The notes under the pieces: model-generated
Told to the model about the DNA's origin: nothing
Seen by the model: only the letters and a program-made list of their open reading frames with translations
Databases searched by the model: none
Shown here: positions 17,446 to 26,257 of the stretch, one piece after another
How positions within the stretch are numbered: position 1 is the first letter of the stretch
Layout: every line of letters starts with the position of its first letter
From: Enterobacteriaceae bacterium RIT714
GTDB lineage: Bacteria > Pseudomonadota > Gammaproteobacteria > Enterobacterales > Enterobacteriaceae
DNA: 64,000 nucleotides
Direction: 5' to 3'
NCBI GenBank assembly: GCA_009668015.1
Contig: WJYB01000014.1
Coordinates: forward strand, 41,500 to 105,499
Translations under genes and position numbers: made by a program

Positions 17446-17814
17446 ATGGGTCCTTACAGCGATTTGAAACACCGGGGAACGTTAGACGCGAGGAACCTAG
17501 CTATTTATGATAATTTTCCAGAGTTGGTTGTTGTTTAACTGTCACCGTTTTTCAGGGAGGGATCACAATTGGTAGAGGTTATAAAGGTCCGCTCCTGGCC
17601 CAAAGCAGTCCCACAAGGAGTATTAGCACTTAACACAGTGAAATAATGAGATATATAGTATGGCGAATCCTTCATAAGGGGAGGGACCTTACGGGGGAGG
17701 GGTTTATGATGGCTATTAATACGCAGTATTAATACCTGATTTCTTTTATTTAAGGACTAATGGAACAATAGGGTCTGACAACTGATTGTCAGACCAGATA
17801 TTGTTCAATCGAAG

Positions 17815-18177
17815 TCAGTACTTCATCAGCCAGTCCCCCTGACTGGTGATGACATTAATCTCTGCCACACTGCATGGGCCTTTAATGTAGACGGCAATCT
17901 CTTTCCCGTAGGGCAGCGTTGAAGGTACCAGTGCTACAGGCTTACTACCTGCGTAAACCGTGGGCATCTTCTGAATCGGGCAGTTACCCCGGTTAACGAC
18001 AACATCGTTAACGGTGACGCTGTCAGTCAGTGACTGAACATGAACACGCTGCTGATGTAGATTCGGGTAATACGGATTCTTAACCTGCTCCAGACCAATC
18101 CTGACCGGAGCCTCTGCGGCGTACAGCAGAGGTGAGATCATCAGTGCCACGGCGAGGGCACTCATTGCTGTTTTCAT
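17815..18177 (-). CDS. Small exported protein, family unknown
   Basis: From the ATG at 18177, with AAGGA correctly spaced upstream, the product has 120 residues. It begins with a signal peptide (MKTAMSALAVALMISPLLYA, cut near AEA). The mature part contains two Cys (in NRGNCPIQ and KGPCSVAE) likely to form a disulphide and looks like a small beta-sandwich. A longer in-frame start at 18231 exists but would destroy the signal peptide. The upstream neighbour is a secreted protein gene with a nonsense codon, and the pair was probably one operon. Function unknown. Confidence 0.72.
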   Translation of the reverse strand: MKTAMSALAVALMISPLLYAAEAPVRIGLEQVKNPYYPNLHQQRVHVQSLTDSVTVNDVVVNRGNCPIQKMPTVYAGSKPVALVPSTLPYGKEIAVYIKGPCSVAEINVITSQGDWLMKY

Positions 18178-18212
18178 TATTTTTTCCTTATTTTTGCTGG
18201 AGCAATAAAGGC

Positions 18213-18653
18213 TCACATGCGGGTCAGACATCCTGATTTATCAAACTCAGGCAGAATCTTTGCGGCATTGCTGAAGGTGAAGGTGGTGGAGGTCAGTCCG
18301 GTCGCCGTTATATTGATACGATGGGATTTTCTGGCTGCATCCCAGAAGGCTTCGAAGTTACTGCCCCCGGCATCAGAAACTGTATCGTTTATCAGAAACG
18401 TGTCGCTGTTGTCGGTCTGCGCCTGAACGCTGCGTCCATCATCGCCACCACTGGCGAGAGTTTTGCCATCGGGTGATGTGTACTGAACGAACGCATTGTC
18501 CTCCGGCGAACAGGTCAGCAACAGCTCAGCGCCATTTTTGTTTTGTATCCGGTATTCCGTCACACCCTACATGCTGGCGCGGGTCCACATATTAGAGGCT
18601 GCACTGGCCTGAACAGACGCCAGTAGCATCAGCATAAGTACGGTTTTTTTCAT
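18213..18653 (-). pseudogene. Secreted protein gene interrupted by an in-frame TAG
   Basis: A normal start with a signal peptide (MKKTVLMLMLLASVQASA) lies at 18653. After 28 codons the frame meets TAG (18567-18569) and then continues open for another 118 codons (from GVTEYRIQNKNGAE) to 18213. CAG to TAG is the simplest explanation. The downstream part alone has no signal peptide, and only a GTG with a poor ribosome site could start it. The intact protein would be ~146 residues with two Cys. The gene belongs with the next exported protein gene. Readthrough or suppression is possible; a recent nonsense mutation is more likely. Confidence 0.75.
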
Positions 18654-18665
18654 CAATAAATGTCC

Positions 18666-19352
18666 TTAATTATCGGTTTCAGCCAGCACTCTCCGGACAA
18701 ACCGGAAGTGCGGCAAAGAGTGAATGAAATGTGGGTCACCGGTCAGTTCGCTCACCTGTCTTCTGCGCAGAAACTGCCTTGGCGTCAGGCAGACATCGGT
18801 AATACTTTCCAGCAGAAAAACTTGCAGTTGCCGGGCGTGCTCACCAACCAGATACCAGCCGTTCTCGAAATAAATCAGGCGATAAGGTGCGAACCAGCGG
18901 TACTGCTGCCCCTCTGCGGTCAGATCCAGCAGAGTTCGCTCCAGAATGGCCTGCGTGATACGCCAGAAACTGCCGAAGGGACCGGGCTTGCGTTCCGGTG
19001 GAGACTGCCAGACGATAAAAGGTGGCTCTACGGAGCTGTCAGTCAGCACCGATATCAGCCGGTTATCCATCGCCGGGAACAGTTGTTCCGTGCGGGTTAC
19101 TCTTGCAAAGTGCAGAATATCCCGGTTGGTGCGCAGGCCTTCGTGCTGGTGGGCCAATGACCAGCAACCCTGCCGGTATGTCAGTTCCAGGCAACTGAGG
19201 CGTTCACGAAAATCCCGGCGCAGGGTGCGCTCCGAGATACGAAACTCCTGAGATAACCCCGTAACTGACAACCGTTCCCCCATCAGCAGGCGACTGATGA
19301 TGATCGCCAGCCGTGATGCCATGCGATCGTGCTGTTTTTCTTCCGCAGACAT
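18666..19352 (-). CDS. WYL-domain transcriptional regulator (YfjR-like)
   Basis: Starting at the ATG at 19352 (MSAEEKQHDRMASRLAIIIS) the protein has 228 residues. An N-terminal DeoR-type helix-turn-helix (about 10-65, LSVTGLSQEFRISERTLRRDF) is followed by a WYL sensor domain with the motif GWYLVGEH near residue 175. WYL regulators bind nucleic-acid ligands or other small signals and often control defence or prophage genes. The size and place in a CP4-57-like backbone fit YfjR. An upstream in-frame start (19466) would overlap the yaaW-like gene and is less likely. It may control neighbouring island genes. Confidence 0.85.
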   Translation of the reverse strand: MSAEEKQHDRMASRLAIIISRLLMGERLSVTGLSQEFRISERTLRRDFRERLSCLELTYRQGCWSLAHQHEGLRTNRDILHFARVTRTEQLFPAMDNRLISVLTDSSVEPPFIVWQSPPERKPGPFGSFWRITQAILERTLLDLTAEGQQYRWFAPYRLIYFENGWYLVGEHARQLQVFLLESITDVCLTPRQFLRRRQVSELTGDPHFIHSLPHFRFVRRVLAETDN

Positions 19353-19371
19353 ATTGGTGGGTTTCCGTTGA

Positions 19372-20109
19372 TTACAGTGATTTGTATAGATATTGCTGAC
19401 GAAGACAAGCGACCAGCAGGCAGGCCGGAACCGTAACCCGCCGTGCCGGACCTGCCATATCGGCAATCAGCCAACCGGTGCTCAGGACGATACCAACCGG
19501 CCCGGCCAGTACACTGATAGAGCGGGTCAGAGTCAGATAAGTCACGATGGGGAGTGTTCGCCCCAGTACAACCTTCGCAAGCGTACTGAGCATCACGACC
19601 GACAGACGATAGGCTGCAAAACCGGAAGACCGGACAGCAGTCTGTATCGCCATCAGTACCAGTGGCACTGTCGGCGCGGTCAGTTCCGTGCCCATGCTGT
19701 CAGCAAACTCTCGCAGCTCATCCGGGGACATTTCGCTGAGGCTTTTTTCGAGCATCTTCATCAGCAGGGAGAGCTCAATGGTTTCGGTTACCTCCTCCTT
19801 CCTGTATTTCACGCCTGTATGGTCACAGACATCGCATAACACTTCCCGATACAGCACACCTTTGCCACCCCTGAACACACTGGCGATACTGCTGGCACCG
19901 AAGGTCTGGATTTCAGCAGCAATCTCCTGCCAGTAATTACGGTGGGCCGGGTAAAAGCGTTTGTAGTTGTCACTGCCGGAAAGTGTTTCAGTCCACCGCA
20001 GACTTTTATCCCGTGGATCATGAGTGATAAGACTCACCAGTAAGTCCAGGTCTTCATTGTCACAGTGCGCCAGGAACTGCAGGTCAGCGTCAACGCGATA
20101 TATGGCCAT
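19372..20109 (-). CDS. YaaW/UPF0174 family protein
   Basis: The 245-residue protein matches E. coli YaaW in order and spacing. It has a D-DLQFLAHCDNEDLD start, a LITHD segment, a RNYWQEIAAEIQTFGA-SIA block and YREVL-DVC. The C-terminal hydrophobic region (LAGPVGIVLSTGWLIADM) is followed by A-RVTVPACLLVACLRQQ. The C-terminus has two or three Gly/Ala-rich hydrophobic segments, so it may insert into membranes. Family function is unknown. The EcsC-like gene upstream is in the same direction, so the two probably form one unit with the WYL regulator. Confidence 0.85.
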   Translation of the reverse strand: MAIYRVDADLQFLAHCDNEDLDLLVSLITHDPRDKSLRWTETLSGSDNYKRFYPAHRNYWQEIAAEIQTFGASSIASVFRGGKGVLYREVLCDVCDHTGVKYRKEEVTETIELSLLMKMLEKSLSEMSPDELREFADSMGTELTAPTVPLVLMAIQTAVRSSGFAAYRLSVVMLSTLAKVVLGRTLPIVTYLTLTRSISVLAGPVGIVLSTGWLIADMAGPARRVTVPACLLVACLRQQYLYKSL

Positions 20110-20247
20110 CTATTTCTCTCGTGTCAGTGTCGTCAGGAAAAAACGATAACAAACACGACTGCACGGGCATGGCCGAAGAGGAATAAAAATCAATGATTTA
20201 AATGGAGAGAAGCGGACAGGTAGTGTCCGAAAAAGAAATACGAAAGA

Positions 20248-20862
20248 TTATGCTGCGCAGAGCGGCGCTGGTGGTGGAAGAAACAGACGGATTGCCAGTT
20301 GCCCTGTCAGACGGGTGACCAGCCAGGCGGCCGTGCCACTCACAGCCCCACCCAACAAAGAGACCAACAGACTTTCTTTCAGTGAAAGACCGCCATAACT
20401 GACGCGTAGTCCATCGCGCATGGTGGTCAGCAGTGCAGCTTCAGCCTCTGGTAATGTCATTGCTTGATTCAACAGGCGAGTGCCAATACCACTGATGGCA
20501 TCCGCGCAGATATCTCCGGCAACCGCACCCCAGCAGAGCAGTCGTACCCGTGGGTCATCTGTGCTATGCCCGCCAGTGATGGCAACCGCCGCGCATAGTC
20601 GCATCTGAAAAAACAGTGAAGAGCAGACATCAGCGGTTACGCTCAGTGGCAATAACGCGCTTCCCGTCAGGCCACAGGCAAAACCAGAGCCACATGCTTT
20701 GAGGGATTCATACATAACGAGGGATTCCGCCACATCACGGGGGCTTTTGCCTGGCTGCCGGTAGCTTTCAGCCAACATAGTTGCTGAATCGGTGATGGTT
20801 GTGCCTTCAACGGCCAGGGCATAAATCTCGTCAAACAGCTGACGTAAAAAATTGATATCCAG
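20248..20862 (-). CDS. EcsC-like protein with a probable CTG start
   Basis: The coding frame holds the pattern of EcsC-family proteins: a Gly/Ala-rich hydrophobic segment (GLTGSALLPLSVTADVCSSL) and a later DDP-VR-L motif. The first ATG in frame (20778) has no ribosome site. The frame stays open further upstream to a CTG at 20862, which lies 5 nt after a perfect AAGGAGG. Using CTG gives 204 residues beginning (M)DINFLRQLFDEIYALA. Either CTG is the real start or an ancestral ATG has mutated. The Pro-rich C-terminus (LPPPAP) is short. Function unknown; it lies next to the YaaW-like gene. Confidence 0.7.
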   Translation of the reverse strand: MDINFLRQLFDEIYALAVEGTTITDSATMLAESYRQPGKSPRDVAESLVMYESLKACGSGFACGLTGSALLPLSVTADVCSSLFFQMRLCAAVAITGGHSTDDPRVRLLCWGAVAGDICADAISGIGTRLLNQAMTLPEAEAALLTTMRDGLRVSYGGLSLKESLLVSLLGGAVSGTAAWLVTRLTGQLAIRLFLPPPAPLCAA

Positions 20863-21310
20863 AAAAACCTCCTTAACGACAGCCTCTGTTGGTTGTCGCT
20901 AAGGTGATATGGGTCTGTATTTTTTTTATTTTCATTTTTTTCTGCAATCTCATAGTAAGCGACTGTGTATTCTTTATGTAATTTTTTACGTAGCTGGAAT
21001 ATGAGATGAGTTAGTCTCAAAAATACCTGTGAGTAAATGGTTAGCTTTCTCCTGTGATTTGTTTTTTAAATAAATAACTCCATAAAATAAAATGATGTGT
21101 AATGCGATGGTTTTGCTTTCCACTATTGCGTCCTGCAGTAGTATTTAACTATAAATCGTTCCGTATTGGTATTATTAAATAAAGATGGTAGGTATGAGAT
21201 ATAAATAAGAAAATATAGAATCCCATTGGGTGTTGTTTTCATGGAGTGGTTAATGTTCCGCTGCAACCTGTCTGGAATATAAGGTAGTAAATTATACTAA
21301 GGCTAAAGTT
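20863..21310. other. AT-rich divergent promoter region
   Basis: About 450 bases between the minus-strand EcsC-like gene and the plus-strand Gp2-like gene. Very AT-rich from 20920 to 21300, with no credible gene. It should contain both promoters. Confidence 0.4.
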
Positions 21311-21937
21311 ATGAATTCGAAATATACATACGATCCGCGATACACTGATGGCGTAGAACGAACACTGGCAGCAGCGACTGATCAATACCCCAGGCTTTCT
21401 ACATTTCGTTTTGATTTGCGGTTTCCGACTGACGGTGCTGGTCGTCGTGATGAGCGCGTGATCTCGCGTTTTTTTGATTCTCTGAAATACCATGCGAATG
21501 CTCAGATGACTGCCCGAAGGCATGCAGGACTTACTTGCAAGAACCTGACGTCCATTCGCTACATCTGGTGCAGAGAATACGGCCTAGTGGAAGACAACCG
21601 GCATTACCATGTGATGCTGATGGTGAACAAGGATACCTTCTATACACTGGGAGATTACCGGCCTCAATGCAACGATGGTATAGATTCACTGGCGAATGTT
21701 ATCCAGAAGGCCTGGTGTAGTGCGCTGAAATTACCCTGGGAGCTCTGTGCTGGCCTGGTCCATTTTCCGGAACAACCCTGTGGCTGGATAGAGCGTAAAC
21801 GCCCTGAGTATGAAAACCAGTATGATGCAGTACGTCAGAGAGCAATGTACCTAGCAAAAGAGTTCACAAAGCACTATGGAGATGGACGTTCTTTTGGGTG
21901 CAGCCATAACAATCCTTCGATTATTATGGGAACGTAA
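21311..21937 (+). CDS. yfjJ: Inovirus Gp2-like/YfjJ replication-associated protein
   Basis: The 208-residue protein matches the YagK/YfjJ C-terminal family (inovirus Gp2-like). It has an FRFDLRFP strand, an R-D-VISRFFDSLKYH helix, IWCREYG-V-D, the HUH-like HYHVMLMVN, and the closing AMYLAKEFTK and FG-S segment. HUH proteins nick DNA at rolling-circle origins. The His-x-His is present and a Tyr occurs in MYLAK, so catalysis is conceivable but not shown. In CP4-57-type islands this gene lies in the replication module near the DUF3987 gene and alpA, as here. Confidence 0.85.
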   Translation: MNSKYTYDPRYTDGVERTLAAATDQYPRLSTFRFDLRFPTDGAGRRDERVISRFFDSLKYHANAQMTARRHAGLTCKNLTSIRYIWCREYGLVEDNRHYHVMLMVNKDTFYTLGDYRPQCNDGIDSLANVIQKAWCSALKLPWELCAGLVHFPEQPCGWIERKRPEYENQYDAVRQRAMYLAKEFTKHYGDGRSFGCSHNNPSIIMGT

Positions 21938-22144
21938 TGTAATTCAGGCAAAGGGACTGGTCCTTTGCCTTATTCTGGTAAAGCCAAAGAGAGCGCTATC
22001 AAGCTATTTGCTGCCGGGCATGCATGTTTATCCACGGCATACGACATTTCACGGCTAACGCCAGCTCCTCCAGACAGAGTTATTCGGCGAGGCTACCATG
22101 AGTGAACTAGCCTGGTTCAGACGGATGTACCAAGTTTTCCCCCA

Positions 22145-23509
22145 CTACTCCAGAATGATTTTTTCCCGTTCAACCAGTGTATAAAGTAATTCGTTGGTTC
22201 TTTCCTTGTTCCTTAGCCGGTTTGGCCCTGATTGAAGAATACGATTTTTTCTAAATTTATAATCTGCCGACCGAAGGCATTCATCCTGTATCCAGGCAAA
22301 AAGGTTCTCTAAATCCTTTTCAAAGGATTGAGATTCATCAGGATGAACAAAAAGGTCTATGTATTGATTACCGTACCAGTTGATGATGTCTATTGCGGCT
22401 TTAACAACTTCGGTAGATATGTTGTTTTTAAAACCACAAAAGTGATGCAGTAATGCGGCAACACGGGCCACGTTCTCCGCAACTTTTGATGCGTAATCTC
22501 TGACGCTGGCCAGATCACCGTTGCTACCAGTCCTGCTCTCTGTGCGATTATGAAATTCAATCCATAACTTTTCTGCGTCTGACGAAAATAAAAGCCCCTC
22601 TCGTCCCTGCCCGTTATGGGCAAGGCTTTCAGTCGCGATGTCCATCAGGCGGCGATGGAATACTGGCAGATGTTCCCGTGAGATAACCGGTGATTCGATC
22701 AGACGGGTGCCCTGTGTAGATGTCGGCAAACAAATCAGGCTGCGGGCAAAGAAACCCACACCCTTAGCCTGTTCTCCCCGCCGTTCCAGATAGGCGGTGA
22801 ACACCTCCGGTTGAACCATCAGCGACAGCGTCATTCGGGCATCGTGGATGGTGGCCTCGGGCTCATTTTTGCGATCAACGGTAAATTTTCCGCCATCCCA
22901 CATTTTATTGATAAAAGGCAGATCGTTCAGAGTGTGGCCGTTGAATATCGCTCCTGCCTCGTCTGACATAATACCCACCGATTTCCAGCGTTCTTTACAC
23001 AGAAATTCTTTAATTGCAGCTGGCGTTGCGTCATTGAATGTCATTTTGTATTTTACAGGGGGCTCCGGGAGCGATTTATGCGCGGCGTTGAGCGCTTTTT
23101 TTATCTCCAGTGTGTCTTCTTTACGCCTAACTTGTGCCCTCAGCTCAGTATTAAGGGCTTTGATCTCTGTTTTTACCGCATTTAGTTCTATCAAATAGTC
23201 ACTATATTTTTCCAAATAATCTTCGTTCAGCTGTTCTTCAAAACGTCTTAATGGCTCCATTAACAGATTATCGACAGTAGTTTTACGCTCGCCAGACCCT
23301 GCTAGCGTCAACAGAAAAAGTGAGACCGGTCCACGAAGATTGCCCGGACGGATGACATCAATCTGACTTTGGCAAACAAGGGAAATAGCACCCAAAACAG
23401 ATGCACCAATCAGAGGCATAGGGGCCTTTGTTATCTGGTGTACTTCATAAATTGTGTTTCTAATAACTGGAGGAAGCTGATCAACAGGAAAATTATCATG
23501 CTTTTGCAT
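22145..23509 (-). CDS. yfjI: YfjI-like DUF3987 protein
   Basis: From the ATG at 23509 (MQKHDNFPVDQLPPVIRN) the product has 454 residues and matches YfjI: DQLPP-IR-TIYEV, PMPLIGASVLGA-SL-CQ, an ATP-site-like segment GSGERKTTVD (where Walker A would be) and the DEAGAIFNGHT motif. A longer frame to 23662 lacks a ribosome site. DUF3987 resembles RepA/primase-helicase ATPases, and the gene probably serves island replication or excision. It follows alpA (95 bp) in the same direction, as in CP4-57. The Walker A is altered (GxGERKT rather than GxxxxGKT). Confidence 0.88.
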   Translation of the reverse strand: MQKHDNFPVDQLPPVIRNTIYEVHQITKAPMPLIGASVLGAISLVCQSQIDVIRPGNLRGPVSLFLLTLAGSGERKTTVDNLLMEPLRRFEEQLNEDYLEKYSDYLIELNAVKTEIKALNTELRAQVRRKEDTLEIKKALNAAHKSLPEPPVKYKMTFNDATPAAIKEFLCKERWKSVGIMSDEAGAIFNGHTLNDLPFINKMWDGGKFTVDRKNEPEATIHDARMTLSLMVQPEVFTAYLERRGEQAKGVGFFARSLICLPTSTQGTRLIESPVISREHLPVFHRRLMDIATESLAHNGQGREGLLFSSDAEKLWIEFHNRTESRTGSNGDLASVRDYASKVAENVARVAALLHHFCGFKNNISTEVVKAAIDIINWYGNQYIDLFVHPDESQSFEKDLENLFAWIQDECLRSADYKFRKNRILQSGPNRLRNKERTNELLYTLVEREKIILE

Positions 23510-23603
23510 TGTGTGGTTTCCGTAGAGAAAAAAATAAAAGAAAGTTGTCGGTATCAGTTGTGATGTCATTTGGTCACAACTGATACAGGGATATGAATCA
23601 GCC

Positions 23604-23819
23604 TCAAACCTGCGGGCAGCATTCCTCCAGCCATTTATCGATATCAGATTCCATCCAGCCAACAGAGTGCATACCCAGGCGGCGCTGTTTAGGGAATGTT
23701 ACGTCATAGCGTGGCGACTTCGGATTTAGCCAGTCATAGATTGTTGAGCGGCTAATTCCAATTTTTTTTACAAGTGCGCTAATGCGCAGAATTTTTACCG
23801 ATGGGGCAATACCGGTCAT
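23604..23819 (-). CDS. alpA: AlpA-family regulator/excisionase
   Basis: The 71-residue protein is a MerR-like helix-turn-helix of the AlpA family: ILRISALVKKIGISRSTIYDW, then the RYDVTFPKQRRLG wing and VGWMESDIDKWLE. In CP4-57 AlpA activates intA and drives excision of the prophage. Here it probably acts at the island ends, where GGTGCCTAA repeats flank the integrase gene. It lies just upstream of the DUF3987 gene and divergent from the cargo gene at 23960. Confidence 0.92.
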   Translation of the reverse strand: MTGIAPSVKILRISALVKKIGISRSTIYDWLNPKSPRYDVTFPKQRRLGMHSVGWMESDIDKWLEECCPQV

Positions 23820-23959
23820 TACGTCACCTCATTGTTTTCAATGGTTAATATTTTGTTTTGTTACCTAACACCGGTGTTTTTTGTGTACAGAGGGGATTGT
23901 AATGAAGTTCTTTGGTGTCTAAAATTTGTAGTTTTATGCTACTTTTTTTGACACTAAAA

Positions 23960-25201
23960 ATGCCAGCGACGACACCTATTCAAAAAGCAGCTTTTGATGC
24001 GATCGATACCCTTCACTTCACTCAGGTTGTGATGAGTGAAGTATGTAAAGATCCCATTGCAGAGTGGTATCCCCGCATTATCTTCAAAATTAACAATATG
24101 CTGCGAGAAGTCGGAATGACGGGAAAGCAGGCTGCGATAGCTAAGCACTATCTGCTGGGGGCCCTGGAAATTTATCTATCTGTAGATGGCAAACTTTCAA
24201 CAGCCATGGCTGAGTATTCTGAACAGTCTGATACAAATACGCTTTTTGAAGAAGGGACTATTTATGACAAGAGTACTCAAACGGCGAGTAATTTTAGTCT
24301 TACAATGTTATACGCTGCTGCGGAGAACAATGGTGTGCAGGGTGAGTTCATTGATAGAGCTGTTGAAGAGTTGGTAAATGATCAAGATCTAGAATTATCA
24401 GCTACACCCTATCTCATTAGATATCATCTTGTCGAATGCTGCTATGCATTGGAATATACAGAGGCCCCTCTTGGGTTTTATCGGGAGCTGGTAAGTCTTG
24501 GTATTATTTCATGTGGAAAATATTCTCTAAATATTGACACGTATGCGAAAAAATATGAGTCAGGGGTGTCGTTGTTGTTTCTCAGAGCATGTTTGCTTTT
24601 CGAGTTTAAGATACTGCAACGAGCGGTAGCGGTAATATTATCGCTAAAAAACAACAATACGATTGTTTTACCATCTCCTGACTCAAGAATGTCTCCCCTA
24701 GAACAAAAAAATATTTCTGATTACTATAAAAGGTTAGTAGATGACTGGTTTATGGGGGAGGGGAGGCAATCGTTTGTGAGTTTTCAATGCAAAGGTGATA
24801 TTTCGATTAAGGATGTAGAGGTTTTTCTTGGGAATATAAATAAATATTATCTTCATAAACGTATGTTTAGCGGAACCCAAGGCAGTTGGCTGGGAACGCT
24901 GGGGGCATTCGATATTGCATGTGAACATGATGAAGAGCCTGCAATGGCGATTTATTATGAGGGTGATAATAGCCACTCAATCTCAGAAAGAATAAGGTTG
25001 AAGTATTTGGCGTATGGTTTTAGTGTATCGGCCAGGAGCCTTTATCTACGTTATAAATCTGTAAAAAAAGAACGTTACTCTCAAGTGAAGTATTATTGCT
25101 TTCTTTTGCTGAATCAGAAATTCATAACTCCATGGCATCATGATAAGAATAATTATTACGATATGGCCCTCAGCTTTGACCGTGCGGTGGTTAACGAATA
25201 A
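23960..25201 (+). CDS. Island cargo protein of unknown function (413 aa)
   Basis: A soluble, mainly helical protein starting MPATTPIQKAAFDAIDTL. No signal peptide, membrane helix or known motif is visible. Repeated short helices with Leu/Tyr/Cys suggest an alpha-solenoid (TPR-like) fold. In-frame starts upstream (ATG 23938, GTG 23915, TTG 23912) would add up to 16 residues; none has a good ribosome site. Codon use is AT-rich, unlike the core genes. A (GAAGCA)5 tract directly follows the stop codon, followed by a shared terminator. Confidence 0.7.
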   Translation: MPATTPIQKAAFDAIDTLHFTQVVMSEVCKDPIAEWYPRIIFKINNMLREVGMTGKQAAIAKHYLLGALEIYLSVDGKLSTAMAEYSEQSDTNTLFEEGTIYDKSTQTASNFSLTMLYAAAENNGVQGEFIDRAVEELVNDQDLELSATPYLIRYHLVECCYALEYTEAPLGFYRELVSLGIISCGKYSLNIDTYAKKYESGVSLLFLRACLLFEFKILQRAVAVILSLKNNNTIVLPSPDSRMSPLEQKNISDYYKRLVDDWFMGEGRQSFVSFQCKGDISIKDVEVFLGNINKYYLHKRMFSGTQGSWLGTLGAFDIACEHDEEPAMAIYYEGDNSHSISERIRLKYLAYGFSVSARSLYLRYKSVKKERYSQVKYYCFLLLNQKFITPWHHDKNNYYDMALSFDRAVVNE

Positions 25202-25205
25202 AAAT

Positions 25206-25236
25206 GAAGCAGAAGCAGAAGCAGAAGCAGAAGCAG
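25206..25236 (+). repeat. Tandem GAAGCA hexanucleotide, five copies
   Basis: Five perfect copies of GAAGCA plus one G begin 5 nt after the stop of the 413-residue protein gene. Such tracts change length by slippage. A length change here would not alter the annotated protein unless the stop codon were lost. Confidence 0.9.
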
Positions 25237-25261
25237 GTATGGTATGCACCTCTACGATATG

Positions 25262-25292
25262 AAAGGGCCTTCTTATTTTAGGAAGGCCTTTA
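25262..25292. terminator. Bidirectional terminator between convergent genes
   Basis: AAAGGGCCTTC and GGAAGGCCTTT pair (one bulge) around an AT-rich loop, between the stops of the plus-strand gene (25201) and the minus-strand gene (25297). A/T-rich flanks on both sides suit both directions. Confidence 0.6.
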
Positions 25293-25296
25293 TGTA

Positions 25297-26208
25297 TCAA
25301 GGGTAAGTGATGTATCCCATAATCGCGCAGATTAACCGGTAATCATTAACGTAGAAGATTTCCGGATTTTCAGCACTTTGCTCACCGATAAAGAAGACTT
25401 GAGCTCTCTCTTTAGTTTTTTTATTAACTGCTTCTTTTGCTTCTTCCTGCACAGTTTCAAGCTCATTCAAAAGCATAGTCCTTTTGGCTTTTGACCAATT
25501 TCCCCATTCAATGTGTAGTTTATAGCTACGCGAGGGCTTAAATTTACCAGATTCGTCTTTTGCCCATTCCCCCGAGAGCGGAATTACAACCCGGTTTTCG
25601 TCTTGCTCAAATTTCTGCCACAACAACTGCGAATAAAAAAGTCGACGCTCAGAGTAGGACTGAATAGGATCTTTAAGTTTTTTAAACACGGTCATGTAAG
25701 TATCGGCATCAATACCTTGGATATTTAATGACATACCACGGTCATACGGGAAGCGAATAAACGCCCTACAAATCTGGCGAATAGCGTTAACCGGACGGCG
25801 AGATTGCCGCGCAGGAGCATTTGCCTCGCTGGATGCTGACGATGTAGAACGTGTTGGATTGGGTTTGTTGTCGCTACCAGTAGTGCCAGGATCAACGACG
25901 GGTCGTTGTTCAATGAGTTTTAGCCCTGCGGGCATCAAACCCGGTGCGCTGTCCAGCATGTGGTGGACGCTTTTCTTCTGTCCCTGTTTAACCACTGTGC
26001 TTTCAGCATCAGCATCGCAGTTAATGTGCTCTTTTCCAGGCATTTTATTGAACGACGGTCTTTTCTTACTGCCTTTTTGCCAAGCGGAAGGATACATCTC
26101 AATCCCACATCCCCAGCATACATAGCCACTGGTATCAATGTCATCTAGCAGCCAGAGATCTTCTGCCTCGACTTTTTCTCCGGTACGTTTATCACGTGCA
26201 GATTCCAT
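25297..26208 (-). CDS. Putative zinc-ribbon protein, last gene of the STAND cassette
   Basis: The 303-residue protein has a Cys-x2-Cys (31-34, YVCWGCG) and His-x2-Cys (61-64, EHINC) set, spaced like the N-terminal zinc site of CoiA-like proteins. A Ser/Thr/Pro/Asn-rich linker (~105-140) follows, then a C-terminal domain (PVNAIRQICRAFIRFPYDR onwards) with alternating strands and basic helices. The gene starts 49 bp after the 1283-residue ATPase gene in the same direction and is probably the last gene of that operon. A nucleic-acid-binding accessory role is inferred from the zinc site and the neighbours. Confidence 0.72.
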   Translation of the reverse strand: MESARDKRTGEKVEAEDLWLLDDIDTSGYVCWGCGIEMYPSAWQKGSKKRPSFNKMPGKEHINCDADAESTVVKQGQKKSVHHMLDSAPGLMPAGLKLIEQRPVVDPGTTGSDNKPNPTRSTSSASSEANAPARQSRRPVNAIRQICRAFIRFPYDRGMSLNIQGIDADTYMTVFKKLKDPIQSYSERRLFYSQLLWQKFEQDENRVVIPLSGEWAKDESGKFKPSRSYKLHIEWGNWSKAKRTMLLNELETVQEEAKEAVNKKTKERAQVFFIGEQSAENPEIFYVNDYRLICAIMGYITYP

Positions 26209-26257
26209 TACTTTCCCCTTAACGCAGAGCTTTCGTATAGGCTAGGGCTAGTAGCCT

